50,650 nucleotides of DNA from a bacterium (GTDB taxonomy: Bacteria > Hydrothermota > DG-26 > JAUXAN01). Positions within the stretch are counted from its first letter, which is position 1, and each line of letters begins with the position of its first letter. The notes beneath the pieces were generated by a model. The model saw only the letters and a list, made by a program, of their open reading frames with translations. It made no database searches and was not told the origin of the DNA. The position numbers and the translations under genes are program-made. The stretch covers positions 1 through 50,650 of the forward strand of contig JAUXAN010000015.1 in assembly GCA_030619885.1 (NCBI GenBank), written 5' to 3'. Below, in pieces: positions 31,598 through 40,762 of the stretch.

Positions 31598-32613
31598 ATC
31601 AGTCCACACCGTTTTGATGCTATTTTTAAAACACGATTGATAAGTTCATCATAATCTATACCGCTTGCTCTGGCAGCCTTCGGAAAACAGGAATTTTCTT
31701 CAGGCTTTGGCAGAATTCCGGGTATGGGATTGAGTTCAAGAATATTTGGAATTTCTTCTTTGTCGAGTCTCAAATCAATTCGACACCAATCACGAATGTT
31801 CAAAACTCTATACGCCTTGATGCAGATAGTTCTTATCTTTTTTTCTAATGAAGCGGGAATATCTGCAGGACATTCGAATATCTCAACAGGATGGTCTGGA
31901 GTATCCCATACCCACTTCGCCTCAAAAGAGTATATCGGTTTCGCATCTTTTGGGAGGTTATCAAAAACCATCTCTACAATTGGTAACACCCGCACTTTAC
32001 CATTACCGAGTAATGCACAGGTGAATTCCCTGCCAGTTAAATATTCTTCTACAAGTGCAGGTTGATTGTAAACGGTTATGCAGTTGTAAACGACTTTTTC
32101 GAGTTCTTCTTTCGAATGAACTACAGAATTATTTCTTATACCTTTACTTGAACCTTCTCGTAAAGGTTTTACAATAACAGGAAACTCCAGTGAGTTTAAT
32201 TTCTGTTTTGAATTATAAAATATTTCAAAACGCGGTGTTGGTATATTATAAAAATGCAATATTTCTTTCGCCCTGGCTTTATCCAAACAGATTGCGAGTG
32301 TAATCGGGTCAGAACCTGTGTAAGGGATATTCAACATATCGAGCACGCAGGGAACCTGAGATTCTCTTGCTGGTCCATTTCTTCCTTCTGCTACATTGAA
32401 AACGATATCGAGTTCAGCACTTTTTAATTTTTCAAACATATTCTCGTCTGCCTCGATACGAACGACATCGTGATTCTTCAAAAGCGCGTTCTCCATAGCA
32501 GAGATAGTCTCCTCAGAATCGTACTCCGCATAGAGGTCACTTTGTGGGGGCTCGTCTTCTTCTTTTAAATTATATACAAGTCCTACTCTCATCCTTTTTA
32601 CAAAGGACTTCAT
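31594..32613 (-). CDS. ATP-grasp ligase, D-Ala-D-Ala ligase-like (first of two)
   Basis: The 339-residue protein has FNVAEGRNGPARESQVPCVL, IPYTGSDPITLAICLDKARA, FPVIVKPLREGSSKGI (ATP loop) and NILELNPIPGI (metal site). It is clearly related to the next gene, but divergent, so the two arose by duplication and probably take different substrates. It opens the five-gene operon. The promoter is a TTGACA at 32650-32645 with a 17-bp spacer to AAAAAT, only ~9 bases before the start, so a leaderless mRNA is possible. Confidence 0.88.
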   Translation of the reverse strand: MKSFVKRMRVGLVYNLKEEDEPPQSDLYAEYDSEETISAMENALLKNHDVVRIEADENMFEKLKSAELDIVFNVAEGRNGPARESQVPCVLDMLNIPYTGSDPITLAICLDKARAKEILHFYNIPTPRFEIFYNSKQKLNSLEFPVIVKPLREGSSKGIRNNSVVHSKEELEKVVYNCITVYNQPALVEEYLTGREFTCALLGNGKVRVLPIVEMVFDNLPKDAKPIYSFEAKWVWDTPDHPVEIFECPADIPASLEKKIRTICIKAYRVLNIRDWCRIDLRLDKEEIPNILELNPIPGILPKPEENSCFPKAARASGIDYDELINRVLKIASKRCGLI

Positions 32614-33127
32614 CTTGTTTTATTTTTTAAAAAATAAAATAAAATGTCAAGTTTTTTCAACCAATTTTTGAAAAAAAATTAAAAAAATAAAATAAAAATA
32701 AAAAAAATAAAACCACAGATGAACACAGATTAACACAGATTTTTATTTTAAGACAATTTTGGAAAAGTTTTCTAACCAAAGAAGGTAGTGCAGGGTTTTC
32801 CCGCATCCATACGGATCCGTATGGACAGGATGAACAGGATTAAATGTTATGAAATGAAAAATAACATGCAAATCATTTTAAAAATAGGGACGCAGGTGAA
32901 CCCCGTTAGAAAGTTCATTTATAAGATAAATGGAAAAAATTCATTAGAAGAAACTCCTCTCCCCGTCCTTTCTAACGGGGTGAACGCAGATATACAAGAT
33001 TCAAAAATTAGAAGAATAAAGATTAAAAAAAATTTGCAATCTTCGAATCTTGAATCTTTCAATTATCTGTAGCTTCCTGCAAAATGGTTGTCAGATAATC
33101 TTTTTTGATTTTTTCTGTTAGGTTTAA
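32614..33127. other. Repeat-rich gene-free region
   Basis: From left to right: A/T tract with the promoter for the ATP-grasp operon, ACACAGATT repeat (32711-32740), perfect 20-bp palindrome tccatacggatccgtatgga (32806-32825), gacaggatgaacaggat repeat (32824-32856), and an inverted repeat ccccgttagaaag / ctttctaacgggg (32901-32913 and 32968-32980) flanked on both sides by tgaac. A 94-codon frame across it is made of these repeats and is not taken as a gene. Confidence 0.7.
32896..32985. mobile_element. TGAAC-flanked palindromic insertion
   Basis: tgaaccccgttagaaag at the left and ctttctaacggggtgaac at the right enclose ~54 bp. The ends match the small insertion at 15896-15933 (tgaaccccgtaaga / tcttacggggtgaac). 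The interior may be captured or expanded loop. Confidence 0.55.
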
Positions 33128-33730
33128 CTACATATACCAGATCAGATATATACAACATTTCAAATTTTGAAAATCAATCGAAAATCCGAAACTATCTTCT
33201 AATGTCTCTTTTTCTCCCTCTCTATCCTCTTCAGTTTTTTCCCATACCGCATTAAGGTTTGAAATAGAATTGATATTCAATGAAAGGTTGGAGGTTAAGA
33301 ATCGTTCAAATCCAAATCCCAAATTTCCCCCAAGTGTTGTTCTTAGATTAGTTCTTTCAACTTTGACATCTTCTCCTAACCATTCCCATTCATACCACTT
33401 TGAAGTAGTTTTATATCTTTCAAAACCAACACCGAAAATTCCATATAATCTCGTTCGTTCTTTTCCCTTCATTATTCGGAAGATGTTTGTCTCTGCGCCT
33501 ATGAGTGTGGTAGAACTTTCATGGGAATCGATCTTATCTTCTGAAGATGAAAAATTGAAATTTACTTCTGGAGCGATGTAAAAGGATTCACCAGACTTTA
33601 TCCTCATTGTGAAAAGGGAAGGTGTTAGAAGATGTTCTCCCAATGTTTGTCCAAAGCCAAAACCTATCTTTCTTTCTCCATCATTTGAACCAATTTGAGC
33701 CAACAATAAAATGATTATCAAACCTTTCAT
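33128..33730 (-). CDS. Putative outer-membrane beta-barrel protein
   Basis: The 200-residue protein begins with a signal peptide (KGLIIILLLAQIGSND) and continues as alternating strands with aromatic girdles (FYIAPEVNFNFSS, LYGIFGVGFERYKTTSKWYE, GGNLGFGFERFLTSNLSLNI), the look of a small porin-like or OmpW-type barrel. It lacks a usual C-terminal aromatic signature: it ends in CCIYLIWYM, so the tail may be altered. It follows the lipoprotein gene by 18 bp and probably shares its transcript. The function is unknown. Confidence 0.6.
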   Translation of the reverse strand: MKGLIIILLLAQIGSNDGERKIGFGFGQTLGEHLLTPSLFTMRIKSGESFYIAPEVNFNFSSSEDKIDSHESSTTLIGAETNIFRIMKGKERTRLYGIFGVGFERYKTTSKWYEWEWLGEDVKVERTNLRTTLGGNLGFGFERFLTSNLSLNINSISNLNAVWEKTEEDREGEKETLEDSFGFSIDFQNLKCCIYLIWYM

Positions 33731-33748
33731 AATTACCTCCCATAAAAG

Positions 33749-34570
33749 TTACATTCCTGACAAATAATATTTTTTTAATACGGTTATATCTGTAACCTCA
33801 TAGTATCCTGCCCAGTTTCCATACATATCATAGTATTCGCCCTTTGACCACCTCCATCTCTTTACAAGCCCATTTTTCCCAAACCAGTCATACCACTCCA
33901 TATCTTCATCCCATACCCCATCGTCATCCCAATCACTCAGTACCTGTATCTTATAACATGAAAATGTACCTGCTGGTGTAAATATATATTCTTTACCCAC
34001 AACTTTTCTCACCTGTAGCCATACATCACCAAATGCCACCCATTCTTTGCTAATTGTCAATGGGTATTCAAGTACCTTTCTTGGAGGAATTCTAAGAATA
34101 GTGTCTCCCTTTGTAGTATATGGTCTCTCAATCCATTCAAAAAGACTCTGTAGAGAAGAAAACTTTCTACCCCTGAATACGAATATCAATCCTTTAGGAG
34201 ACTTGAGTGGAAGTCCGCCTCCAGGAGATGAATGACCTATGTTATAAAGACCATAGTCTCCATCCCAGAAATCAGTATACCAATTGAGTGAAGAAGATGA
34301 ATAGTGGTCCTCGTATGACTCGTTCAGAAGGACATAACTTGGATACCCATATAAATTTCCTCTGTCTATAATTTTCCAGCAGATTGAATCCTGACTGACC
34401 CATTGCTCTGAATTACTGAACTCTACTTTGAATTCTCTTTCCAACATCCAGTAGTTACCAACTGAAAGAGGAAAACGCACACCTATCTCTGGTCCAATAG
34501 GATAGTCTCTGCTGCAGGAGAGTATAAGCAGAAAGACAAACAGCCATTCAGTTTTGATGCTGTCTTTCAT
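33749..34570 (-). CDS. Hypothetical lipoprotein
   Basis: The 273-residue protein has a lipoprotein signal (WLFVFLLILSC, Cys near residue 19). The mature part starts with GVRFPLSVGNYWMLEREFKV and has WVAFGDVWLQVRKVVGKEY and TFSCYKIQVLSDWDDDG. The pattern VGNYW ... G-x-F-x-C-Y-K-I is common in secreted or surface lipoproteins of FCB-type bacteria, with no known function. The gene precedes a putative outer-membrane barrel and follows the large alpha-2-macroglobulin gene; all three may be envelope proteins of one operon. Confidence 0.7.
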   Translation of the reverse strand: MKDSIKTEWLFVFLLILSCSRDYPIGPEIGVRFPLSVGNYWMLEREFKVEFSNSEQWVSQDSICWKIIDRGNLYGYPSYVLLNESYEDHYSSSSLNWYTDFWDGDYGLYNIGHSSPGGGLPLKSPKGLIFVFRGRKFSSLQSLFEWIERPYTTKGDTILRIPPRKVLEYPLTISKEWVAFGDVWLQVRKVVGKEYIFTPAGTFSCYKIQVLSDWDDDGVWDEDMEWYDWFGKNGLVKRWRWSKGEYYDMYGNWAGYYEVTDITVLKKYYLSGM

Positions 34571-34657
34571 TTTTCTTCTACAAACTTTGTTGATATGTAT
34601 AAAAATCTTCTTTAAAAAGTTTTAAACCTCTCGATGTGTTTTTGAAATTTAACGTAT

Positions 34658-37600
34658 TTATTTCACCACTATCTCGAACGGTTCTTTCACTGTCTCAATT
34701 TCAGGGTTGTAGTATTCGTATACCCTGCACTGCACAGTCTTTGCCCGAAGCGGATACTTCGCCCTCAAACGGTATGTAAAGTCAATGGGTCTACCACTTT
34801 CTATCTTGTCAAGATAGACTATTATCTGTCTCCCCGTTAAAGAGTATTTCTCTATCGTCTTTTTTTCAACGAGTCCATCTAAATCGGGTGTGAGAACCTG
34901 AAATCCAGGTGGAATTCCTAAATCTACGATGACTAAATGTGCGATGCCTGGTCTGTTGTTTCTTACATTCACCTTCACCCCTACGATGTCATTCTGGACG
35001 AGTTCCTTTTTGTCGTATTTCACATCGATGGTCAACAGTTCTTTTAGTGGTCTCGGTTCGGCCTCCCATGGCAGATAATACTTGCTCACAATCTCGTAGA
35101 GTAAACTTCCTTCACCTTTGAACGAAAGTTCAATTCTGTTTTTGCCTTTTTTCGTTTCTTTCTTTAAATCGAGCGTTCTCACAACATCACAATCCTGCGG
35201 AGTGATCCTTATACTCTGGTATTTTTCTCCATTTATCTTGACAACTACCTCACCATCTGTCTTTTCCGCTATTCCTCCCAATGATGCAAGCAATGTGCGG
35301 AGGGCAAGAATGGTTCCCTGCGTGGAATACCATGTGCCATAAGGGTCTTTCGACTGAATTAAATAGGTCAACGCCTTATTCAGTATGTCACCGTATTTTC
35401 CATACTTAAGCAGAGCATAGCACACTAATGCGGTGGTCTCTATCTGCGCGCCATTTCCCCTCGTGTTTGTTATGGACGAAACAACAGGTTTCCAGTAAAC
35501 TACATTTCCCTCTTCCACCTTCATTCTGTCAAGTTTTTCAAAGACCCTTTTTGTTGCCGCATCATTTTTACCGTACAAGACAAGGGCATTGGCACAGAGG
35601 GATAAAGTGTATGGGTCTTCTGCTTTATTCAGATTATCCTTTATGAACTTTATCGCTTTATCGATTTTCGCATCCTGAATTCCCACATCGAGCAGTGACC
35701 AGGCTACATAAGCGGTCGAAAGCACTTCCTTTCCTTTAAACTTTCCCCAGGTTTCTGCATGGCAGTACCTCTCATCAGGGAGGAAAGAACCATCCGTTTC
35801 CTGTTTTGAAAGAAGCCATCTTGCCGTTCTCTCAATTACCCGTTCATCTATCTCATACACTTTACTCATATCATTAAATTCCATAAAACCGTATGCGGTC
35901 AAGAGTTTATTTGCAGGTGGATTACCAAACCAGTCGAACCCTCCGCCTTCTACCTCGAAACTCAAAAGTCGCTGGTAGCCAAGATTTATATATCCTTCCG
36001 CTTTCATCTCCAACTCCGGTGTGACCTGTTCGATCTTTCTCATATAATCGAGCACCAAGATATTTGGGTAGGTCACAGAGGAAGTCTGCTCAAAACATCC
36101 AAATGGCATACGGAGGAGCGCATCGAGACCTTCAACTATCTGGGAGAATATCCCTGGATATATCCGCACCAATATCTTCGATGCACCTTCAATAGCAAGG
36201 GTTGGAATGATGACTGTTTTATCCACATCCTTCTCGAGTCTGTCGCTCAATACATCGAGATGGACCTTCCCGTCGGGCATAACTTCTATTCTCTTTTCAA
36301 TCGCATCGGACATATACTCTCCATAAGCTTTAACGAGTAGTTTGTGATACCCGAGTTCCTTTGCATGAATTCTGAAATAGACCACCGTTACCTCGTCTTT
36401 TTTCAACTCTATCTTTTTGGTAGGTTCATCGAGCAGTTCAAACCAACTATTCGCTTCCAATTTCAATTCTATCTTCTGTGAAGTGGGAAGATAGTTATAG
36501 ACTGCCACAGGAATTGATATCTCATCTCCCTCTGTGAGTGCAATGGGTAGATCCAAATCAATAAAGAAATCCTGGAATACTCTGATACCCTTTTCGGTAG
36601 TCCCGAGTTCGCCCTTCTTGGAGGAAGAAGTAACGCTCATCCTCCACTTCGTAATCGAATCTGCAAGTTTCAATTTTAAGGACGCCTTCCCATCTTTGTT
36701 GGTAATGAGTGAAGGTTTAAAAAGGAGCGTCTCAGGGAAATATCTTCTCACCCTCGGCTCTTCAACCCTGGTCGCTTCAGGTAGAGCGGAAGGTGGTGCT
36801 TTTTCTTTAAACTCCTCAGCTTCAAAAGCCATATCCGCTACAATACCTTCTTCCACTCTAACAGCGCCTTTCATTAGACGGGGTGGTTGCACCATTTCAG
36901 AAGATATATCATCCGATGTCCCTTTCTTTTTATCAGGTCCATAACTCAAAATGGTAAAGTAGGAAAATCTGTATGGAATAATTATCTCATAAGGAACTCC
37001 CCATGGGTCTAAAATATCCTTTTTATGCAAAAATCCTCCCTTTAAAACAGGGGTTAATCCCTCGTCTTTTTCTGGATATTTCCTTTTTGCATTGTAATAT
37101 TTGTTAACGCCTCTCATAATTTTCTGCCTGTCATTTACAATCCGATTACGAATCGACTCTTTAAGCACATTTATCTTCTCCTGATAAGTATTGACTTCAA
37201 TTCCATAATCTATTTCTTTGCAGGATGCAAAGACAAGATTTGCTACTTTATCCATCAATTCCTTTTTCTTTATCACATCTAACTCAGGAACACCGACTAT
37301 GAGCGCAGGGGTGAACCCATGAATTTCGTATCTTGGCTCTGCCAATTCACGCTCTAATGTGAAATATATCTTCTCCATTCCGGGTTTCAGTTCAGTTAAG
37401 GCAAAGACAGCCTCGTCTACAACGGCAACACCTAAGACGGCAGCACACCCTTTCCCTTTTCTGTCTGTGACCGAAAAATCGAGTAGCGCTTCTTCGGCAG
37501 GCTTATAGGTTTTTTTATTGAGTAGTATACTTATATTCAAATCATTGGCAGGGTTCACATAGAGGGCTTTTGTATCCCGAACTATATCACCTCTCTTTGT

Positions 37601-39418
37601 AATCGTATATGCTGAAAGCCATATAGAACCAGAGAGTTCATTGGTTAAATCGAGATTGAAGGAGCCGACCCCGTCTTTCACTTTCAATGATTTTGTGAGT
37701 AAGGTCTGATTGTTTTTTATCATATCTAAATAGACCACGCCCTGTCTCTTTGTTGCAAGAACATCAATTTTTACCCGTTCGCCTACTTTATATAGAGACC
37801 TGTCGGTTCTGAGAAGAATACCTTCTGCTTTTTCTTCTATTTTGAACTCTTTTTTTAATTCTCCCTTCATACCCTTTTCGTCCACTGCGGCAATGGAAAC
37901 GGTGTAGGCTAAATCTGTGGGGGTAAAGGAAATTTTGGCGATACCGATTTCATCCGTCTCTATCTCTCTTTTGAAACCACCTGTTTCGACTGTCAATTTT
38001 GTTTTGGCAGGCTTTCCGTCTGGATAAGTGGTCATAAGATATATCCTGTTTTCCACCTTTTGAACTATCTCGCCACTTTCAGGCACTACAACAATCCTTA
38101 TCGGGTCTTTTGCAACTTTCACATTGGCAGTGGTTCGTTCGATATGCTCTGCTCTATCTTCAACTTCAAGTTCAAATTGGATGAAGGCGTTTCCCTGTTC
38201 AAGGGGAAGTCCGACGAAATAGGTGGGCAGTCTCAATTCAAATTCAAAATTCCCATTCCTATCGGTAGTTCCATCTATTTCCTCAAAAGTCGAGAACTCA
38301 ACATCGAACTTTTTACATATTATCTTCACCTTGCCGCCACTTACAGGTTTCTCAAAGAAGTAGTTCACAGATATATCACCTTTCAATTTCTCCCCGGGTA
38401 GGTAGTAGTCTTTATCTGTCTTGAATTCGATTTTGAATTTGGGAAGCACATATCTGCTCACCGTTACCGTCTTCTCTTGAGTTATCTCCCCAATTGTGGC
38501 AGATATTTTATATCTTCCAAAATTTATCTCATCGGCAAGTTGAAATACAGTCGATGCAACACCAAACTCATCTGTTATCTCTCTGCTTTTAAATACCCTG
38601 TTACCTTTCGGGTCTTCCACCTCGATTAAGATTTTCTCTCTTTTTACAGGATGGAGTTCGGGTTTTTTTAGTGATAGAGTTCTTATGTGAATTTTCTGAT
38701 TTGGTTGATAGATAGGTTTGTCGGTTATCAAATATATTTGGGTGCCATTTTTAATATTTACATTTTTCACTACCTTATCCTCTCCAAAGGGAGACTTTAC
38801 TGTAATTTCAAGTTCACCCTTTTCAATCCTTTCAGGAATTTTAAAAGAGGCATCCACCGTTCCGAATCTATCTGTTTTTCCACGATAGAGTGTCCCCTTC
38901 TTCTCTTTTGTATTCAAGCCAATTTTTACTCTCGCACCTTCTATGGGTTCACTGGAACTATGGTCGAGGGTTACAACCCTGATAGATGCTGTAGAGCCTT
39001 CGATGAATTCAGAATGTCCTAAAATATGGGTTTCGAGTTGTGGAAGTATCTGCGAGAGAGAGACTATACCTTCTACACTCCCCCTTGGAGATATGAAATT
39101 ATATTTGAGCCTTTGCAGATATAGTTTCTCTTTATCGTGTTTGTATGGAAGTGAAAAGACGACTTTTTTCTTCCTCCATTTCAACTGGATGTCTTTGGTG
39201 TTTTCAGTAAGAATTTGGTCATCAAAATCTACTATTTCAACTTTTAACTTACCGAATACCATCTCATAGGTTGTATTAAGAACATGCAGTTTTATAATCA
39301 ATCTATTATTTCTAAAGTAGGCGGAAATCTTATCTTCATCTATACTTACACCCTCTTTGCCGAAGAGTAGTGAGACAGATAAGGGTAGCAATAAAAAAAG
39401 GAACAACATCCTTTTCAT
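34658..39418 (-). CDS. Alpha-2-macroglobulin family protein with GspG-like insert
   Basis: The 1586-residue secreted protein starts at ATG 39418 (KRMLFLFLLLPLSVSLLFG signal peptide); aaggaggtttt lies before it, so the in-frame TTG 18 bp upstream is not needed. It has MG domains (TDKPIYQPNQKIHIRTLSL is the classic A2M entry), the thioester MPFGCFEQT near residue 1110, an alpha-alpha barrel and a C-terminal receptor-like domain. Residues ~765-840 (KYPEKDEGLTPVL, DILDPWGVPYEI, ILSYGPDKKKGTSDDI) closely resemble the C-terminal half of type II secretion pseudopilin GspG, inserted just after VVDEAVFALTEL. No lipobox is seen, so it may be free in the periplasm or exported. It is unlike the first A2M gene, which sits with pbpC. 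Confidence 0.92.
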   Translation of the reverse strand: MKRMLFLFLLLPLSVSLLFGKEGVSIDEDKISAYFRNNRLIIKLHVLNTTYEMVFGKLKVEIVDFDDQILTENTKDIQLKWRKKKVVFSLPYKHDKEKLYLQRLKYNFISPRGSVEGIVSLSQILPQLETHILGHSEFIEGSTASIRVVTLDHSSSEPIEGARVKIGLNTKEKKGTLYRGKTDRFGTVDASFKIPERIEKGELEITVKSPFGEDKVVKNVNIKNGTQIYLITDKPIYQPNQKIHIRTLSLKKPELHPVKREKILIEVEDPKGNRVFKSREITDEFGVASTVFQLADEINFGRYKISATIGEITQEKTVTVSRYVLPKFKIEFKTDKDYYLPGEKLKGDISVNYFFEKPVSGGKVKIICKKFDVEFSTFEEIDGTTDRNGNFEFELRLPTYFVGLPLEQGNAFIQFELEVEDRAEHIERTTANVKVAKDPIRIVVVPESGEIVQKVENRIYLMTTYPDGKPAKTKLTVETGGFKREIETDEIGIAKISFTPTDLAYTVSIAAVDEKGMKGELKKEFKIEEKAEGILLRTDRSLYKVGERVKIDVLATKRQGVVYLDMIKNNQTLLTKSLKVKDGVGSFNLDLTNELSGSIWLSAYTITKRGDIVRDTKALYVNPANDLNISILLNKKTYKPAEEALLDFSVTDRKGKGCAAVLGVAVVDEAVFALTELKPGMEKIYFTLERELAEPRYEIHGFTPALIVGVPELDVIKKKELMDKVANLVFASCKEIDYGIEVNTYQEKINVLKESIRNRIVNDRQKIMRGVNKYYNAKRKYPEKDEGLTPVLKGGFLHKKDILDPWGVPYEIIIPYRFSYFTILSYGPDKKKGTSDDISSEMVQPPRLMKGAVRVEEGIVADMAFEAEEFKEKAPPSALPEATRVEEPRVRRYFPETLLFKPSLITNKDGKASLKLKLADSITKWRMSVTSSSKKGELGTTEKGIRVFQDFFIDLDLPIALTEGDEISIPVAVYNYLPTSQKIELKLEANSWFELLDEPTKKIELKKDEVTVVYFRIHAKELGYHKLLVKAYGEYMSDAIEKRIEVMPDGKVHLDVLSDRLEKDVDKTVIIPTLAIEGASKILVRIYPGIFSQIVEGLDALLRMPFGCFEQTSSVTYPNILVLDYMRKIEQVTPELEMKAEGYINLGYQRLLSFEVEGGGFDWFGNPPANKLLTAYGFMEFNDMSKVYEIDERVIERTARWLLSKQETDGSFLPDERYCHAETWGKFKGKEVLSTAYVAWSLLDVGIQDAKIDKAIKFIKDNLNKAEDPYTLSLCANALVLYGKNDAATKRVFEKLDRMKVEEGNVVYWKPVVSSITNTRGNGAQIETTALVCYALLKYGKYGDILNKALTYLIQSKDPYGTWYSTQGTILALRTLLASLGGIAEKTDGEVVVKINGEKYQSIRITPQDCDVVRTLDLKKETKKGKNRIELSFKGEGSLLYEIVSKYYLPWEAEPRPLKELLTIDVKYDKKELVQNDIVGVKVNVRNNRPGIAHLVIVDLGIPPGFQVLTPDLDGLVEKKTIEKYSLTGRQIIVYLDKIESGRPIDFTYRLRAKYPLRAKTVQCRVYEYYNPEIETVKEPFEIVVK

Positions 39419-39472
39419 AAAACCTCCTTTTTTCAATTTTAACTATTACACATTTCTATGTCAAGTGAAAAG

Positions 39473-39501
39473 ACCCACAGATTGCACAGATTAACACAGA
39501 T
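39473..39501. repeat. ACACAGATT-type dispersed repeat
   Basis: acccacagattgcacagatt then aacacagat, the same family as at 28403 and 32711. Confidence 0.65.
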
Positions 39502-39527
39502 TTTAATCCCTTCCTTAACCCAGCAGT

Positions 39528-39599
39528 GCGTTGGGGACAGGCACAAACTTTTAAACTTTTAAACTGTTGGGACAGCGTTGGGGACAGGCACAAACTTTT
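39528..39599. repeat. 25-bp direct repeat in front of the T9SS domain relic
   Basis: gcgttggggacaggcacaaa plus ctttt occurs at 39528-39552 and 39575-39599. The shorter ggacaggcacaa recurs at 23811, so it is a dispersed family. Confidence 0.7.
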
Positions 39600-39836
39600 G
39601 GTCCAAATCCTGTTAAGGATGAACTTCAGATCTCGTTCAGCATCCCCGAGTCTATGCCAATCAAACTTTCTGTATATGACATATCAGGTAGATTGGTTGT
39701 TAGGTTAGCTGATAAAACATTCAAGCCAGGTGTGCACAAGGTTACCTGTAATTCCAAACTGGCGAATGGAATATACTTTATCCGACTCGATGGTGGTGCC
39801 CTGCAGTTCACAAAGAAGATCATCTTGTTGAAGTAG
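39597..39836 (+). pseudogene. Orphan type IX secretion C-terminal sorting domain
   Basis: NPVKDELQISFSIPESMPIK, LSVYDISGRLVVRLADKTF, KPGVHKVTCNSKLANGIYFI and ending KKIILLK match the Por/T9SS type A sorting domain (NPxxxxxxIxFxLPxxxxVxLxVYDxxGRxV...G.H...L..GxYFxxL). Only this ~80-residue C-terminal domain is present, with no secreted protein body or signal peptide; the sequence ahead is direct repeats. It is the tail of a lost surface protein and indicates that the lineage has, or had, T9SS-type sorting. Confidence 0.8.
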
Positions 39837-39866
39837 CCTATTATAGGGCAAGAAAAAGGCAACCAC

Positions 39867-39896
39867 AGTAGGGAACAGGCATGCCTGTTCCCTACT
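39867..39896. terminator. 30-bp perfect palindrome
   Basis: agtagggaacaggca and its exact complement tgcctgttccctact, followed by aattttt after ctctctt. It could end transcription from the sorting-domain relic side. A second near-perfect palindrome, ccccgcacctatg / cataggtgtgggg, lies at 39938-39963. Confidence 0.5.
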
Positions 39897-39991
39897 CTCT
39901 TAATTTTTAAAATTATTCGTGTCATTCGATTAACCTGCCCCGCACCTATGCATAGGTGTGGGGTGAATGTAATTTGTGGTTTAATTTTTAC

Positions 39992-40019
39992 TTGACTTTT
40001 TTTGAAAATTAGATAAAGT
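39992..40019 (+). promoter_or_regulatory. Promoter of truA and the following genes
   Basis: TTGACT (39992-39997), 16-bp spacer, TAAAGT (40014-40019), ending 9 bp before the GTG start. Confidence 0.6.
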
Positions 40020-40028
40020 TCAAAAACG

Positions 40029-40751
40029 GTGCGTAATATAAAGATTGAACTTGAATACGCTGGGACCAATTTCTCCGGGTGGCAGATTCAACCGAATAAA
40101 AGAACGGTTCAGGGAACTATCACATCTTCTTTGAAAAAGTTTTTAGTTGAAGATAAGTTGAAGTTGAAAGGCGTGTCAAGGACAGATGCGGGGGTACATG
40201 CACTCTCTTATGTGGCAAATTTTAAGACGAAGAGCAAGTTGGGAGTAAAGGATATTCGAAATGCATTGAACAGTCATCTCCCTCCTGATATATATGTCCA
40301 TAAAGCTCTTGAAGTTGATGCAGATTTCAATTCACGATATAGTGCAAAGAATAAAATCTACAGATACAGAATCCTGCCACACTTCTCACCGTTGAGAAAA
40401 AACTTTACCTGGCAGATAAGATACCAACTCGCTATGAGTCCAATGAAAAGGGCGTCAAAATATCTGACAGGCAAAAAGGATTTTACACCTTTTTCAGTAG
40501 AAGAAAACAACAGAGTGGTCAATGTCAAAAAAGTGAACTTATACAGAGAGGGAGATGAACTGATATTCGAGATAGAAGCAAATAGATTTTTAAATAAGAT
40601 GGTGCGAATGATAGTTGGAACACTGGTAGAAATTGGTCGTGGAAAAATCAAACCCCTTCTTATTAAGGAACTATTAAATAATGGAAAGAAGGGGAGTGGT
40701 GGGCCAACTGCACCACCACAAGGATTGTACTTGGTCAAGGTAAAATATTGA
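40029..40751 (+). CDS. truA: tRNA pseudouridine(38-40) synthase TruA
   Basis: The 240-residue protein has the TruA motif [12 protein letters not shown] with catalytic Asp53 and the N-terminal [16 protein letters not shown]; the ending [15 protein letters not shown] is also typical. It converts uridines at 38-40 of tRNA anticodon arms. It starts with GTG only ~10 bp after the -10 box, so it is probably translated from a leaderless mRNA. It heads a run of five plus-strand genes (transaldolase, HtrA, purB, HD protein) with short gaps. Confidence 0.95.
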   Translation: MRNIKIELEYAGTNFSGWQIQPNKRTVQGTITSSLKKFLVEDKLKLKGVSRTDAGVHALSYVANFKTKSKLGVKDIRNALNSHLPPDIYVHKALEVDADFNSRYSAKNKIYRYRILPHFSPLRKNFTWQIRYQLAMSPMKRASKYLTGKKDFTPFSVEENNRVVNVKKVNLYREGDELIFEIEANRFLNKMVRMIVGTLVEIGRGKIKPLLIKELLNNGKKGSGGPTAPPQGLYLVKVKY

Positions 40752-40762
40752 AAGGAGGCAAT

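Noticed and set aside
32788-33072. 94-codon plus-strand frame
   Set aside because: It is built almost entirely from palindromes and dispersed repeats (ccatacgg, gacaggatgaacagg, ccccgttagaaag), with no conserved protein.
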